Source: Lysobacter_C viscosus (lineage in GTDB: Bacteria; Pseudomonadota; Gammaproteobacteria; Xanthomonadales; Xanthomonadaceae). From it: a DNA stretch of 64,000 nt. The notes below the pieces were generated by a model, which did not search any database, was not told the DNA's origin, and worked only from the letters and a program-made list of their open reading frames with translations. How positions within the stretch are numbered: position 1 is the stretch's first letter; every line of letters starts with the position of its first letter. Location: the NCBI RefSeq assembly GCF_046600715.1, contig NZ_JBJMAV010000006.1, forward strand, positions 62,001-126,000. Reading direction: 5' to 3'. Shown in pieces: positions 15,827 through 23,628 of the stretch. Made by a program: the position numbers and the translations under genes.

Positions 15827-16606
15827 TCAGGCGGCCGGCGTCCCGTCCAGTGGCGGGACGCCGGCCGTTTTGTTTTCCGCCGCCTCCCGCTCGGGGGCGA
15901 CGGCTACCTCGCCGTCGCCCGGGCCGAACAGGTCCAGGGCGCGCTGGAACTGCGCGTCCACGGGTGCGAACACCTCGACCGCCCGGCCATGCAGTGGATG
16001 GGCGAACGCCAGCCGTCGCGCGTGCAGCAGCATGCGGTGGATGCCGAGCATCCGGAACGTGCGGTTGTGGCGGCCGTCGCCGTGGCTGGTGTCACCTACC
16101 AGGTGGTGGCTGGCGTGCTTGAGGTGGCGGCGGATCTGCCGGAACCGGCCGGTCTCCGGACGGGCCGACAGCCACGCGTAGCGCGAGGTCTCGAAGCCGG
16201 TCGAGGGCAGCGCGAGTTCCGCCGTCGCCAGCCGCTGGAACCGGGTAACTGCCGGCTTCTTCAGCGGCTTGCCCGGCCCGCCGTCCAGGTCGTGGTCGAT
16301 GGTGAACGCCGTCGGCTCCGGCCAGCCCCGGCAAACCGCCCAATAGTCCTTCTCCACCTCGCGCGACATCAGCACCTTCCCAAGCGCCGATGCCGTCGCG
16401 CGGTCGAAGGCCAGCAGCAGGCAACCGCTGGTCGCGCGGTCCAGCCGGTGCACGAGGAAAACCGGTTTGGCGAACTGCTCGCGCAACCGGTCGGCGGCGA
16501 AGTCGGTCTCGCCCCGGGCCAGCGCGCTGTCGTGGACCATCAGCCCGGCGGGCTTGTCGACGACGGCCAGGCAGTCGTCGCGGTAGAGCACCTCCAGGGC
16601 GGTCAC
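15827..16606 (-). CDS. truC: tRNA pseudouridine synthase, TruC-like (RluA family)
   Basis: 259 residues. RluA-family pseudouridine synthase, most like TruC, which makes pseudouridine 65 in some tRNAs. The catalytic motif VHRLDRATSGCLLLA lies near residues 52-66 with the key Asp in HRLDR; also visible are VVDKPAGLMVH near 15, and ETGRFRQIRRHLKH near 152, all typical. The last 30 residues, EREAAENKTAGVPPL, are encoded by the stem of a terminator belonging to the opposite gene and look non-conserved, so the true functional domain probably ends near residue 228. Confidence 0.88.
   Translation of the reverse strand: MTALEVLYRDDCLAVVDKPAGLMVHDSALARGETDFAADRLREQFAKPVFLVHRLDRATSGCLLLAFDRATASALGKVLMSREVEKDYWAVCRGWPEPTAFTIDHDLDGGPGKPLKKPAVTRFQRLATAELALPSTGFETSRYAWLSARPETGRFRQIRRHLKHASHHLVGDTSHGDGRHNRTFRMLGIHRMLLHARRLAFAHPLHGRAVEVFAPVDAQFQRALDLFGPGDGEVAVAPEREAAENKTAGVPPLDGTPAA
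15832..15876 (+). terminator. Intrinsic terminator of the DUF2059 gene
   Basis: A 14-bp perfect stem (CGGCCGGCGTCCCG at 15832-15845 with its complement at 15854-15867), 8-base loop, then TTTTGTTTT. It lies wholly within the 3' coding part of the convergent truC gene. Confidence 0.9.
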
Positions 16607-16637
16607 GTCGCCACCCGGGCAGCCCTTGCATCACCAA

Positions 16638-16713
16638 GAGGAGCGACTTCAGCCGCGATCCCGCCGCAAGGTGCCCTTCGACAGCCTGAGATCGCGGCTG
16701 AAGTCGCTCCGAC
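16638..16713. repeat. REP pair, GCGACTTCAGCCGC type
   Basis: GAGGAGCGACTTCAGCCGCG at 16638-16658 and inverse CGCGGCTGAAGTCGCTCC ending at 16713, with the GTAG heads degenerated to GAGG and CGAC. Occupies the space between truC and ubiB. Confidence 0.7.
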
Positions 16714-16727
16714 GGAAAGCCGTCCGG

Positions 16728-18401
16728 TCATCGCCGCGGCCACGCCGCGAGCAGCGCCCACAGCCCGCCGAGTCCGGCGATCCACGCCGAGGCCGGTACC
16801 GACCACAGCGACGGACCGCCCGCCTCAAGGCCGTACAGCACCGCCGCCACGATCAGCAGGCCGGTGCCGAGGATGGCCGCGACGGTGCGCCGCTGCGCCT
16901 CGCGCACCGACCGGTTGAGTTGGGCGAGGTCGTCCGAGCGCATCCGCAGCTCGTGCTGGCCCTCCACCTGCTGGCTGAGCCAGGCATGCAGCAGCCGCGG
17001 CATCTCGGGGGCCCGGGTCACCAGTTCCGGCAGCCGCTTGCGGAACTCCGCGGCCAGCCGCTGCGGGCTGTAGCGCTCCACCAGGATGCGCTGCAGCACC
17101 GGCCGCGCCACCGCCCAGATGTCCAGCCTGGGGTCCAGCAGGCGGCCCACGCCCTCGATGTTGAGCAGGGTCTTCTGTAGCAGGATCAGTTGGGGCTGCA
17201 GGGTCAGCTCGTGGCGCTGGGCGACCTTGAACAGCTTGACCAGCACTTCGGCCAGCGAGATCTCGCTCAACGGGCGGGTGAAGTACGGCTCGCACACCGA
17301 ACGCGCGGCGGCCTCCAGCTCGTCGATGCGCACGTGCGCCGGCATCCAGCCGGCCTGCACGTGAAGCTCGGCGATGCGGCGGTAGTCGCGGTTGAAGATC
17401 GCCATGAAGTTCTCGGCGAGGTAGTACTGGTCCTCGTCCGAGAGCTGGCCCATGATCCCGAAGTCCAGCGCGATGAAGCGCGGGTTGTCGCGACGCGCCG
17501 GGTCGCTGTCGACCCAGATGTTGCCGGCGTGCGCGTCGGCGTGGAAGAAGTTGTCCCGGAACACCTGCGTGTAGAACACCCGCACGCCCTTGGCCGCCAG
17601 CGCCTTGCGGTCGATACCCGCCTCGTCGAGCGCGACGATGTCGTCGGAGGGGATGCCGCGCACGCGCTCCAGGGTGAGCACGCGCTCGCCAGTGTGGCTC
17701 CAGACCACCTCGGGCACGTACAGGTCGTCGCTGTGCTGCCACAGCCGGCGCAGCACGCTGGCATTGGCGCCCTCGCGCTGCAGGTCAAGTTCCGCGGCCA
17801 GGGTGTGCTCGATCTCGGCCACCACCTCGCGCGGGCGGATCTTGTCGGCGTGGGGATGGGTGTGCTCGACGAGGCCGGCCATCGCCTTGAGCAGGCCGAC
17901 GTCGGCGGCGATCTGGCGGCGGATGCCCGGGCGCAGCACCTTGACCACCACCTCGCGCGCCGGCGCGCTGGCGGTCGCAGCCAACACCGCGGCGTGCACC
18001 TGGGCGATCGAGGCCGAGGCCAGCGGCGTGGTGTCGAAATGCTCGAAGGCCTCCGCAACGGGCATGCCCAGCGCCTCCTCGACGATGGCCTGCGCGGCCT
18101 GGCCGTCGAAGGGTGCGACGCGGTCCTGCAGCAGGGTCAGTTCCTCGGCGACATCGGGCGGCACCAGGTCGCGCCGGGTCGAGAGGATCTGCCCGAACTT
18201 GACGAAGATCGGCCCGAGTTCCTGCAGCGCCATGCGCAGGCGCGCGCCGCGCGGCATGGCCTGCACCTCCCGCGAGGCGCTGGGCACGAATGGCCGCGCC
18301 AGCTTCAGCCAGCGCTCGGCAGGGGTGTCGTCGGCCAGCGCGTCCAGCCGGTAGCGCAGCAGGACCCGGCCGATGCGCCAGGCGCGCAGCGCCGACTTCA
18401 T
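16728..18401 (-). CDS. ubiB: Ubiquinone biosynthesis regulatory protein kinase UbiB
   Basis: 557 residues, membrane-associated atypical kinase/ATPase needed for ubiquinone synthesis. The KxGQ signature reads GPIFVKFGQILSTRRD near 63-78; the alanine-rich nucleotide loop is SASIAQVHAAV near 126; the catalytic region is FFHADAHAGNIWVDSD near 283 and the DFG motif is FIALDFGIMGQL. Two hydrophobic C-terminal segments (VAAILGTGLLIVAAVLYGL and the WIAGLGGLWALLAAW stretch) anchor it. It overlaps ubiJ by four bases, so the genes are translationally coupled. The usual ubiE in front of ubiJ is absent. Confidence 0.95.
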   Translation of the reverse strand: MKSALRAWRIGRVLLRYRLDALADDTPAERWLKLARPFVPSASREVQAMPRGARLRMALQELGPIFVKFGQILSTRRDLVPPDVAEELTLLQDRVAPFDGQAAQAIVEEALGMPVAEAFEHFDTTPLASASIAQVHAAVLAATASAPAREVVVKVLRPGIRRQIAADVGLLKAMAGLVEHTHPHADKIRPREVVAEIEHTLAAELDLQREGANASVLRRLWQHSDDLYVPEVVWSHTGERVLTLERVRGIPSDDIVALDEAGIDRKALAAKGVRVFYTQVFRDNFFHADAHAGNIWVDSDPARRDNPRFIALDFGIMGQLSDEDQYYLAENFMAIFNRDYRRIAELHVQAGWMPAHVRIDELEAAARSVCEPYFTRPLSEISLAEVLVKLFKVAQRHELTLQPQLILLQKTLLNIEGVGRLLDPRLDIWAVARPVLQRILVERYSPQRLAAEFRKRLPELVTRAPEMPRLLHAWLSQQVEGQHELRMRSDDLAQLNRSVREAQRRTVAAILGTGLLIVAAVLYGLEAGGPSLWSVPASAWIAGLGGLWALLAAWPRR

Positions 18402-19045
18402 CGCGGCGCCCCGTCGCCCAGGCGCGACACACGCGCGGCAAGCCGCTCGACATCGTCACGCAGCGCGTCGACGTCGTCATGGAAGGCGTTGAGCTCGGCG
18501 CGTCCGACCACGTCGCGCGATTCCTCGGTCACGTATTCGGCGGCGTTGGTCGCCAGCGCGGCTCCGGCGCCGCGCGCATGCCGCAGCGCGCCGGCAACCG
18601 CCTGCGCCACCTGCACGCCGACCACCTCGCCCAGCACCGCCACGAACGGTTGCTGCCAGTCCGGGTCGAAGCGTCCGGCCATCCGTTGCAGGCGGCGCGC
18701 GAGGTCGGCATCGCCCTCGATGCGCAACTGGCCCACCGGCGCGGCGCGGTCGCTGCGCAGGAACGGCAACTGCGACAGCAGTCCGCCCAGCGTGCTGCGC
18801 ACCGACAGGTCGACCTCGCCCGCCTCCGGCACCGGCCCCACTTCGAGCCGGTCACCGGCCACGCGCACCTGCAGCGACAGTGGCGGCGAGGCCAGGTGCA
18901 GTGCGACGCTGCGCCCATCCAGCGCGGGCAGCCCGTCGCGGGTCTCGGGATCCAGCGCCAGCGCGCGATTGAGCGCTGCCTGCAGCGCGCGGCCGGCGAT
19001 CGGCTTGAGTGCGTCCAGGGGGGTCGACGGGGGGCTCGGGGTCAT
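18398..19045 (-). CDS. ubiJ: Ubiquinone biosynthesis accessory factor UbiJ (SCP2 domain)
   Basis: 215 residues. An N-terminal SCP2-like lipid-binding domain (LKPIAGRALQAALNRALALD, then GRSVALHLASPPLSLQVRVA) binds ubiquinone intermediates and organises the Ubi complex with UbiK in E. coli; the C-terminal part is helical, with AFHDDVDALRDDVERLAARV as a coiled coil. I start at 19045 (MTPSPPST) because a TAGAAT -10 box lies seven bases upstream; the ATG at 19054 falls inside that box. It is directly coupled to ubiB. Confidence 0.88.
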   Translation of the reverse strand: MTPSPPSTPLDALKPIAGRALQAALNRALALDPETRDGLPALDGRSVALHLASPPLSLQVRVAGDRLEVGPVPEAGEVDLSVRSTLGGLLSQLPFLRSDRAAPVGQLRIEGDADLARRLQRMAGRFDPDWQQPFVAVLGEVVGVQVAQAVAGALRHARGAGAALATNAAEYVTEESRDVVGRAELNAFHDDVDALRDDVERLAARVSRLGDGAPR

Positions 19046-19052
19046 GGCCGGC

Positions 19053-19058
19053 ATTCTA
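19053..19058 (-). promoter_or_regulatory. Candidate -10 box for ubiJ-ubiB (leaderless)
   Basis: TAGAAT on the minus strand, seven bases before the chosen ubiJ ATG. The surrounding GCTAGAATGCC also occurs in front of tRNA-Arg (57676-57686), which supports it as a promoter motif of this genome. Confidence 0.5.
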
Positions 19059-19112
19059 GCGGGCGCGTGCCGTGGCCTCTTCGCGGGGCTCGCACGCCCC
19101 CAGCGACCCGGG

Positions 19113-20111
19113 TCAGTCGCGTGGACGCCAGCCCGCGGCCAGGCGCTGCAGCCCGTGCTCGAACGACACCTGCGGCACGTAGCCGAAGTCACGCGTGGCC
19201 GGCGCCATGTCGTACCAGTGCGGGGTGACCAGCTGCTCGGCCAGGAACCGCGTCAGTGGCGGCTCGCCCTTGAGCGGCAACACCGACCACAGGCCTTCGC
19301 AGGTCGCGCCGATCGCGTAGGCCAGGGGGAATGGCAGGGTCTTCTCCACCGGGGGCGCACCGACCGCGGCGAGCAGCCGGTTGAGCGTCTCGCGCATGGT
19401 CAGCGGTTCGCCATTGCTGATGAAGTAGGCGCGGCCCGCGCAGGCCGCGCCCGGCGCCAGCTGCTGGAAGGCATCGAAATGCGCCTGCGCGGCGTTGTCG
19501 ATGTAGGTGGTGTCGACGCGGTTGCCGCCATCGCCCACCAGGCGCAGGCGGCCGGTACGCGCGCGCTGCACCAGCCGCGGCAGCAGCTGGTTGTCGCCCG
19601 GGCCCCAGATCAGACGCGGGCGCAGCGCGACCGTGGCGAGCGCAGCGTCGTTGGCGGCCAGCACCGCGCGCTCGGCGATCGCCTTGGTGGCCGCGTAGGG
19701 CGCCTTGAAGCCCTCGCCATAGGGCACCGTGTCGGCGGTGCCGCCCTCCACCGGGTGGGTGGCGCGATGGGTCACGCTGGGCGTGGAGGTGTACACGAGC
19801 CGGCCGATGCCGTGCGCACGGCAGGCGGCGATCACGTTTTGCGTACCGACCACGTTGGCGCGGTGGTAGTCGTCGTACGGCCCCCACGCACCGGCCTTGG
19901 CGGCGTTGTGGAACACCGCTTCGCTGCCCGCCGCCGCCGCGTGCACCGCGGCGGCATCGGCCAGGTCGCCGCGGTGCTGCAGCACGCCCATCGCATCCAG
20001 CTCGGCGTAGTGCCCGCGATTGAAGCTGGCCACCTGGTGGCCGCGCTCGACCAGTCCGCGGCACAGCGCCTGCCCGAGGAACCCGCCGCCCCCGGTGACG
20101 AGGATTTTCAT
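19113..20111 (-). CDS. oleD: 2-alkyl-3-oxoalkanoate reductase OleD (NAD-dependent epimerase/dehydratase fold)
   Basis: 332-residue extended SDR. Nucleotide loop GGGGFLGQ at 7-14; catalytic Tyr-Lys in YAATKAIAE near 138; the N-terminal half also shows FHNAAKAG and YTSTPSV. OleD reduces the beta-keto acid made by OleA to a 2-alkyl-3-hydroxyalkanoic acid using NADPH. The assignment rests on the neighbours: oleC directly upstream and oleB further upstream on the same strand, in the order found in Xanthomonas and Stenotrophomonas. Alone it would only be called a 3-beta-HSD-type epimerase. A REP pair separates it from oleC. Confidence 0.87.
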   Translation of the reverse strand: MKILVTGGGGFLGQALCRGLVERGHQVASFNRGHYAELDAMGVLQHRGDLADAAAVHAAAAGSEAVFHNAAKAGAWGPYDDYHRANVVGTQNVIAACRAHGIGRLVYTSTPSVTHRATHPVEGGTADTVPYGEGFKAPYAATKAIAERAVLAANDAALATVALRPRLIWGPGDNQLLPRLVQRARTGRLRLVGDGGNRVDTTYIDNAAQAHFDAFQQLAPGAACAGRAYFISNGEPLTMRETLNRLLAAVGAPPVEKTLPFPLAYAIGATCEGLWSVLPLKGEPPLTRFLAEQLVTPHWYDMAPATRDFGYVPQVSFEHGLQRLAAGWRPRD

Positions 20112-20141
20112 CCGGGAGTCTCCATGCCGCGCGGTGCACCT

Positions 20142-20218
20142 GTAGGAGCGGCTTCAGCCGCGATCGGTCGCCACCGTCGCCCCGCCGTCTGCACGACCGC
20201 GGCTGAAGCCGCTGCTAG
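20142..20218. repeat. REP pair between oleC and oleD
   Basis: GTAGGAGCGGCTTCAGCCGC at 20142-20163 and inverse CGCGGCTGAAGCCGCTGCTA ending at 20218. The right copy has GCTGCTAG instead of GCTCCTAC. Confidence 0.8.
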
Positions 20219-20232
20219 AAGGGCTCCTGCGC

Positions 20233-21894
20233 TCATTGCCGGGTGGCCCACACCGCCAGCTTCTCGCGCCCGATCTTGGCGTTGTGGCGGATGTCGACCG
20301 GGAACCCCGGGTGGCGCAGGAAATGGTCGATGGCGCCGGTGTGCACGTGGCCGCGGCCCAGTGCGCGCAGTTCGGCTTCGATTCGCGGCCACTGCCCGCG
20401 CGGCACGCCGGCCGCGAGCTCGACGCACAGTACCGGCCGTTGCGCACCGCGATCCCCCGTGCCGACCAGCGCGGTGCGGCGCACGTCCGGGTGCAGGTTG
20501 AACACCGGTTCGACCTGCTCGGTGTACAGCGGGCCGGCGGCGGTCTCCACGCGGTGCGACTTGCGCCCGCAGAACCACAGCCGCCCCTCGCCATCGACGT
20601 AGCCGACATCGCCCATGCGGTGCACCACGCGCTGGTCGCCGCCGGGCAGGCATTCGACGATCTTGGCCAGCCGCGTCTGCGCGTGGCGGTTGAAGTAGGT
20701 GTCGGTGGCGGTCGGGCCGGCGACGGTGATCTCACCGACCTGCCCCGCGGGCAGTTCCTCGACCTCCGCCCAGGTCGGCAGCGCGTCGTCGCTGATCGCG
20801 ATGATGCGCACGGCGTTGGGCGCGACCGCGCGGCCGACGCAGGTGCCCGCACCGCTTTCGGTCGCCGCGCGCGTGGCCTGCAGCTCGCGCGCCTCGATGA
20901 CCGCGACCGGCAGGCATTCGGTGGCGCCGTAGGGCGTCCAGAACGAGGCATCGGCAGGCAGAAGGTCGCGCATCCCCGCGACGACGTCCGCCGGTACCGG
21001 TGCGCCTGCCGAGGTCACCCGGCGCAGCGTCGGCAAGGGTTGTCCATGCGCGGCCAGCACCGCCATCAATGCCGGCGAGCCGAACAGCTGGTCGACGCCG
21101 AAGCGCTCGATGGCGTCGTGCAGCCTGCGCGGGTCGGCACGCGCGGGTCGCGTGGGATCCATGTCCGGGATCACCGAGGTCAGCCCCAGCGCGGGGTCGA
21201 ACAGGGCGAACGGCGGGAACGTGGGCAGGTCGACGCCACCGGGCTCGATGCCGAAGGCGGTGCGCAGCATGTCGACCTGGGCGACAAGATGGCGATGGCG
21301 GTAGACCACGCCCTTGGGCACCCCGGTGGAGCCGCTGGTGAACAGGATGGCGGCGACGTCGTCCGGCGCGGTCGCCGCCAACTGCGGGCCGGCGTCGGCA
21401 CCCGCCGTCTCCACCTGCGCCAGCGTCGCCCCGGCCAGCCACGGCCGCGCCCCGGTGGTGATCCGTACGCGCGCCGAGCGCGCCCAACCCAGCGCCACGC
21501 GCGCGGCATGGGCCAGCGGGATGCCGATGAACGCCTCCGCGTCGGCCTCGCCCAGGCACTGCCGCAGCGCACGTTTGTCGATGCCCGGGTCGACCAGCAC
21601 CGGCACCGCGCCTGCCTTGAACAGCGCGAACATCAGCAGGAAGAACTCGGGCGAGGGCCGCACCATCACCACGGTGCGCGTCCCGCGGGCCACGCCGTGG
21701 CGTGCCAGGCCGGCAGCGATCGCATCGCTGCGCGCATCCAGCTGGGTGTAGGTCAGGGCCTGGTCGTAGCGGGCCCTGCCGCCCGCACCGCGCCCCCCGG
21801 GGCAGCGCAGCGCGACCTGCCCGGGCTGGGCGGCCGCCAGCCGGGGCAGCGCGGCGGCGATGTTGCAGGGTGAGGCGTCGGGCGCTGGGGTCAT
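20233..21894 (-). CDS. oleC: Olefin beta-lactone synthetase OleC (AMP-dependent synthetase fold)
   Basis: 553 residues of the ANL adenylating superfamily. The ATP-binding P-loop is AAILFTSGSTGVPKGVVYRH near 173-192, the second core motif is WTPYGATECLP near 311, and the hinge region contains VHRMGDVGYVDGEGRLWF. OleC turns 2-alkyl-3-hydroxy acids into beta-lactones, the step before OleB. Length and sequence pattern agree with Xanthomonas/Stenotrophomonas OleC (about 550). The ATG at 21894 follows a GACAAT -10 box by six bases and has no Shine-Dalgarno sequence. Confidence 0.92.
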   Translation of the reverse strand: MTPAPDASPCNIAAALPRLAAAQPGQVALRCPGGRGAGGRARYDQALTYTQLDARSDAIAAGLARHGVARGTRTVVMVRPSPEFFLLMFALFKAGAVPVLVDPGIDKRALRQCLGEADAEAFIGIPLAHAARVALGWARSARVRITTGARPWLAGATLAQVETAGADAGPQLAATAPDDVAAILFTSGSTGVPKGVVYRHRHLVAQVDMLRTAFGIEPGGVDLPTFPPFALFDPALGLTSVIPDMDPTRPARADPRRLHDAIERFGVDQLFGSPALMAVLAAHGQPLPTLRRVTSAGAPVPADVVAGMRDLLPADASFWTPYGATECLPVAVIEARELQATRAATESGAGTCVGRAVAPNAVRIIAISDDALPTWAEVEELPAGQVGEITVAGPTATDTYFNRHAQTRLAKIVECLPGGDQRVVHRMGDVGYVDGEGRLWFCGRKSHRVETAAGPLYTEQVEPVFNLHPDVRRTALVGTGDRGAQRPVLCVELAAGVPRGQWPRIEAELRALGRGHVHTGAIDHFLRHPGFPVDIRHNAKIGREKLAVWATRQ

Positions 21895-21900
21895 GGCCCC

Positions 21901-21906
21901 ATTGTC
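21901..21906 (-). promoter_or_regulatory. Candidate -10 box for leaderless oleC mRNA
   Basis: GACAAT on the minus strand, then six bases (GGGGCC) and the oleC ATG: the same box and spacing as smpB. Confidence 0.4.
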
Positions 21907-22015
21907 GCCGCTGAACCGTGCAGGCGCGGCACTTGCGCGCGGCGCAGGAATCCACAGAATCCCGCAACCGACCTGCGCCAGCCCCCCGGCGGCCCGGCCC
22001 GAACGAGCGCCGCTG

Positions 22016-22450
22016 GTGTATCCCGATCCCCGTCCCGTGGCGCCGACCCCGGTCGTGCCCGCTGTCCCCAGCCCGCACCCGTGCCTGGCCTGTGGCGCGT
22101 GCTGCGCGCATTTCCGCGTGAGCTTCCACTGGTCGGAGGCCGATCCCGACATGGGCGGCAGGGTGCCGATCGAGCTGACCGCGCCGCTGCGCAGCCACGA
22201 ACGTGTCATGCGCGGCACGTCGCAGGCCGCGCCCCGGTGCGTGGCGCTGGATGCGCAGATCGGTGTGTATTCGCGCTGCGGCATCCACGACCGGCGCCCG
22301 TCGAGCTGCGCCGCGGTGCCGGCGTCGTGGGAATTCGGCGCGGCCAGCGCGCAGTGCGACAGGGCGCGGCTGGCCCACGGGTTGCCGGCGCTGAAGCCGG
22401 ATGATTGGGCGGGCGTGCCGGAGACGGTGCGCAATCCGCTTCCGGAGTGA
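22016..22450 (+). CDS. YkgJ-family zinc/iron-chelating cysteine cluster protein
   Basis: Small cytosolic protein with the clustered cysteines of the YkgJ/UPF0153 family: PHPCLACGACCAHFRVSFHW, then GTSQAAPRCVALD and YSRCGIHDRRPSSCAAV with two more. It probably binds a metal or Fe-S centre; its partner is unknown. The start is uncertain: I mark the GTG at 22016, since homology begins a few codons later at HPCLACG; the frame stays open upstream as far as the oleC start, with an ATG at 21893. It lies on the opposite strand between oleB and oleC and so interrupts the ole set. Confidence 0.75.
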   Translation: MYPDPRPVAPTPVVPAVPSPHPCLACGACCAHFRVSFHWSEADPDMGGRVPIELTAPLRSHERVMRGTSQAAPRCVALDAQIGVYSRCGIHDRRPSSCAAVPASWEFGAASAQCDRARLAHGLPALKPDDWAGVPETVRNPLPE

Positions 22451-22464
22451 TGGCGGCGGCTCCT

Positions 22465-22534
22465 GTAGGAGCGACGTAAGTCGCGACCACGAACTCCGGC
22501 GTGCGGCGCAGGTCGCGACTCACGTCGCTCCTAC
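22465..22534. repeat. REP pair downstream of ykgJ-like gene and oleB
   Basis: GTAGGAGCGACGTAAGTCGC at 22465-22486 and inverse GCGACTCACGTCGCTCCTAC ending at 22534, placed between the two convergent 3' ends. Confidence 0.85.
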
Positions 22535-22541
22535 ATCGGAC

Positions 22542-23441
22542 TCAGCGCGGTAGCGGGTTCGCGTCCAGGAACGCGCGGATCGCCGGCACCAGCACCTCGT
22601 GCCTGTCTTCCAGCACGTAGTGGTTGGCATCCTCGAACGCATGCACCTGCGCCCCTGGCAGCGCGCGGGTGAAGCCGTCGAGGAAATGCCGGTCGAACAC
22701 GAAGTCGCGCAGGCCCCAGCCGATGAAGGCCGGGCGGTCGGCGTAACCCGGCAGCACGCGGGCGGATTCGGCCAGCAACGCCCACGCCGGGTCGCCCTCC
22801 CGCAGCGGGATGTCCTGCATGAAGCGCAGGGTGCTGATCGCGTTGCGCCAGCCGTTGTAGGGCGAGATGTAGGCGCGGCGCACCTCGCCGGGCAGCGCGC
22901 GCTCGGTGCCGAACCACGCCGCGCCCCGGGCGAACAGGTTGAACGCGCGGATCAGGAAACCGCCGACTTGGGAGTCGCGTCCCAGCGTCAGCTGCCAGGG
23001 CATCGGCTTGTCGGCGGGCAACGGGAACGCGGCGGTGTTGAGCACCACCAGCCGGCGCACGCGCGAGGGGTCGCGCAGCGCCCAGCCGAACCCGACCATG
23101 CCGCCCCAGTCGTGCACCGCCAGCGTCACCGGGCCGTCGATGCCCAGGTGTGCGAGCAGCGCATCGAGGTCGTCGACACGCGACTGCAGGGTGTACTCGT
23201 AGTCCGCATCGCCGGGCCGGTCAGACAGGCCCATGCCGACATGGTCGGGGACGATGCACCGGTAGCGGTCACGCAGCGCGGACACCAGGTGGCGCCAGTA
23301 GAAGCTCCACGACGGATTGCCGTGCAGCATCACCACCACCTCGCCATCGCGCGGGCCTTCGTCCAGGTACGACATGCCGATGCCGGGGCGGACGTGGAAG
23401 CGCTGCGGGGCGAAGGGGTAGTCGGGGTAGGCGTCGGTCAT
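22542..23441 (-). CDS. oleB: Beta-lactone decarboxylase OleB (haloalkane dehalogenase-like alpha/beta hydrolase)
   Basis: 299 residues. Alpha/beta hydrolase with HGNPSW (oxyanion region) at 40-45, nucleophile aspartate D111 in VHDWGGM, and a late histidine in ANHYVLED. Asp in place of the usual Ser nucleophile is the haloalkane-dehalogenase/OleB hallmark. OleB converts the beta-lactone from OleC to a long-chain cis-olefin with loss of CO2. The start at 23441 (MTDAYPDYPF) matches the family beginning; an ATG 39 bases upstream gives an unlikely leader. The pattern MSYLDEGPRDGEVVVMLHGN is what I recall for Xanthomonas OleB. Confidence 0.9.
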   Translation of the reverse strand: MTDAYPDYPFAPQRFHVRPGIGMSYLDEGPRDGEVVVMLHGNPSWSFYWRHLVSALRDRYRCIVPDHVGMGLSDRPGDADYEYTLQSRVDDLDALLAHLGIDGPVTLAVHDWGGMVGFGWALRDPSRVRRLVVLNTAAFPLPADKPMPWQLTLGRDSQVGGFLIRAFNLFARGAAWFGTERALPGEVRRAYISPYNGWRNAISTLRFMQDIPLREGDPAWALLAESARVLPGYADRPAFIGWGLRDFVFDRHFLDGFTRALPGAQVHAFEDANHYVLEDRHEVLVPAIRAFLDANPLPR

Positions 23442-23628
23442 CGGGCGGCGGGCGCGGTCGGGGCGCGCATTGTCGTGCATCGCGGCATGGACGGCGGCAA
23501 CGACGCGCGGACGAGCGCAACCGCAACGCGCCCCGCCGGACGAAAGGGGCTACCTGAGCCGCAACCACCGTTGCGTACCCGGAGTGCAGGCCTTGCATCC
23601 CGGGCTGCAGTGCCCGGGGCGCGCGTGA

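Noticed and set aside
17190..20501. A very long plus-strand open frame (1103 codons) across ubiB, ubiJ and oleD
   Set aside because: It is antisense to three well-supported genes; GC-rich codon use keeps opposite frames open, and its amino-acid composition (Arg/Ala/Gly/His runs) is typical of such shadows.
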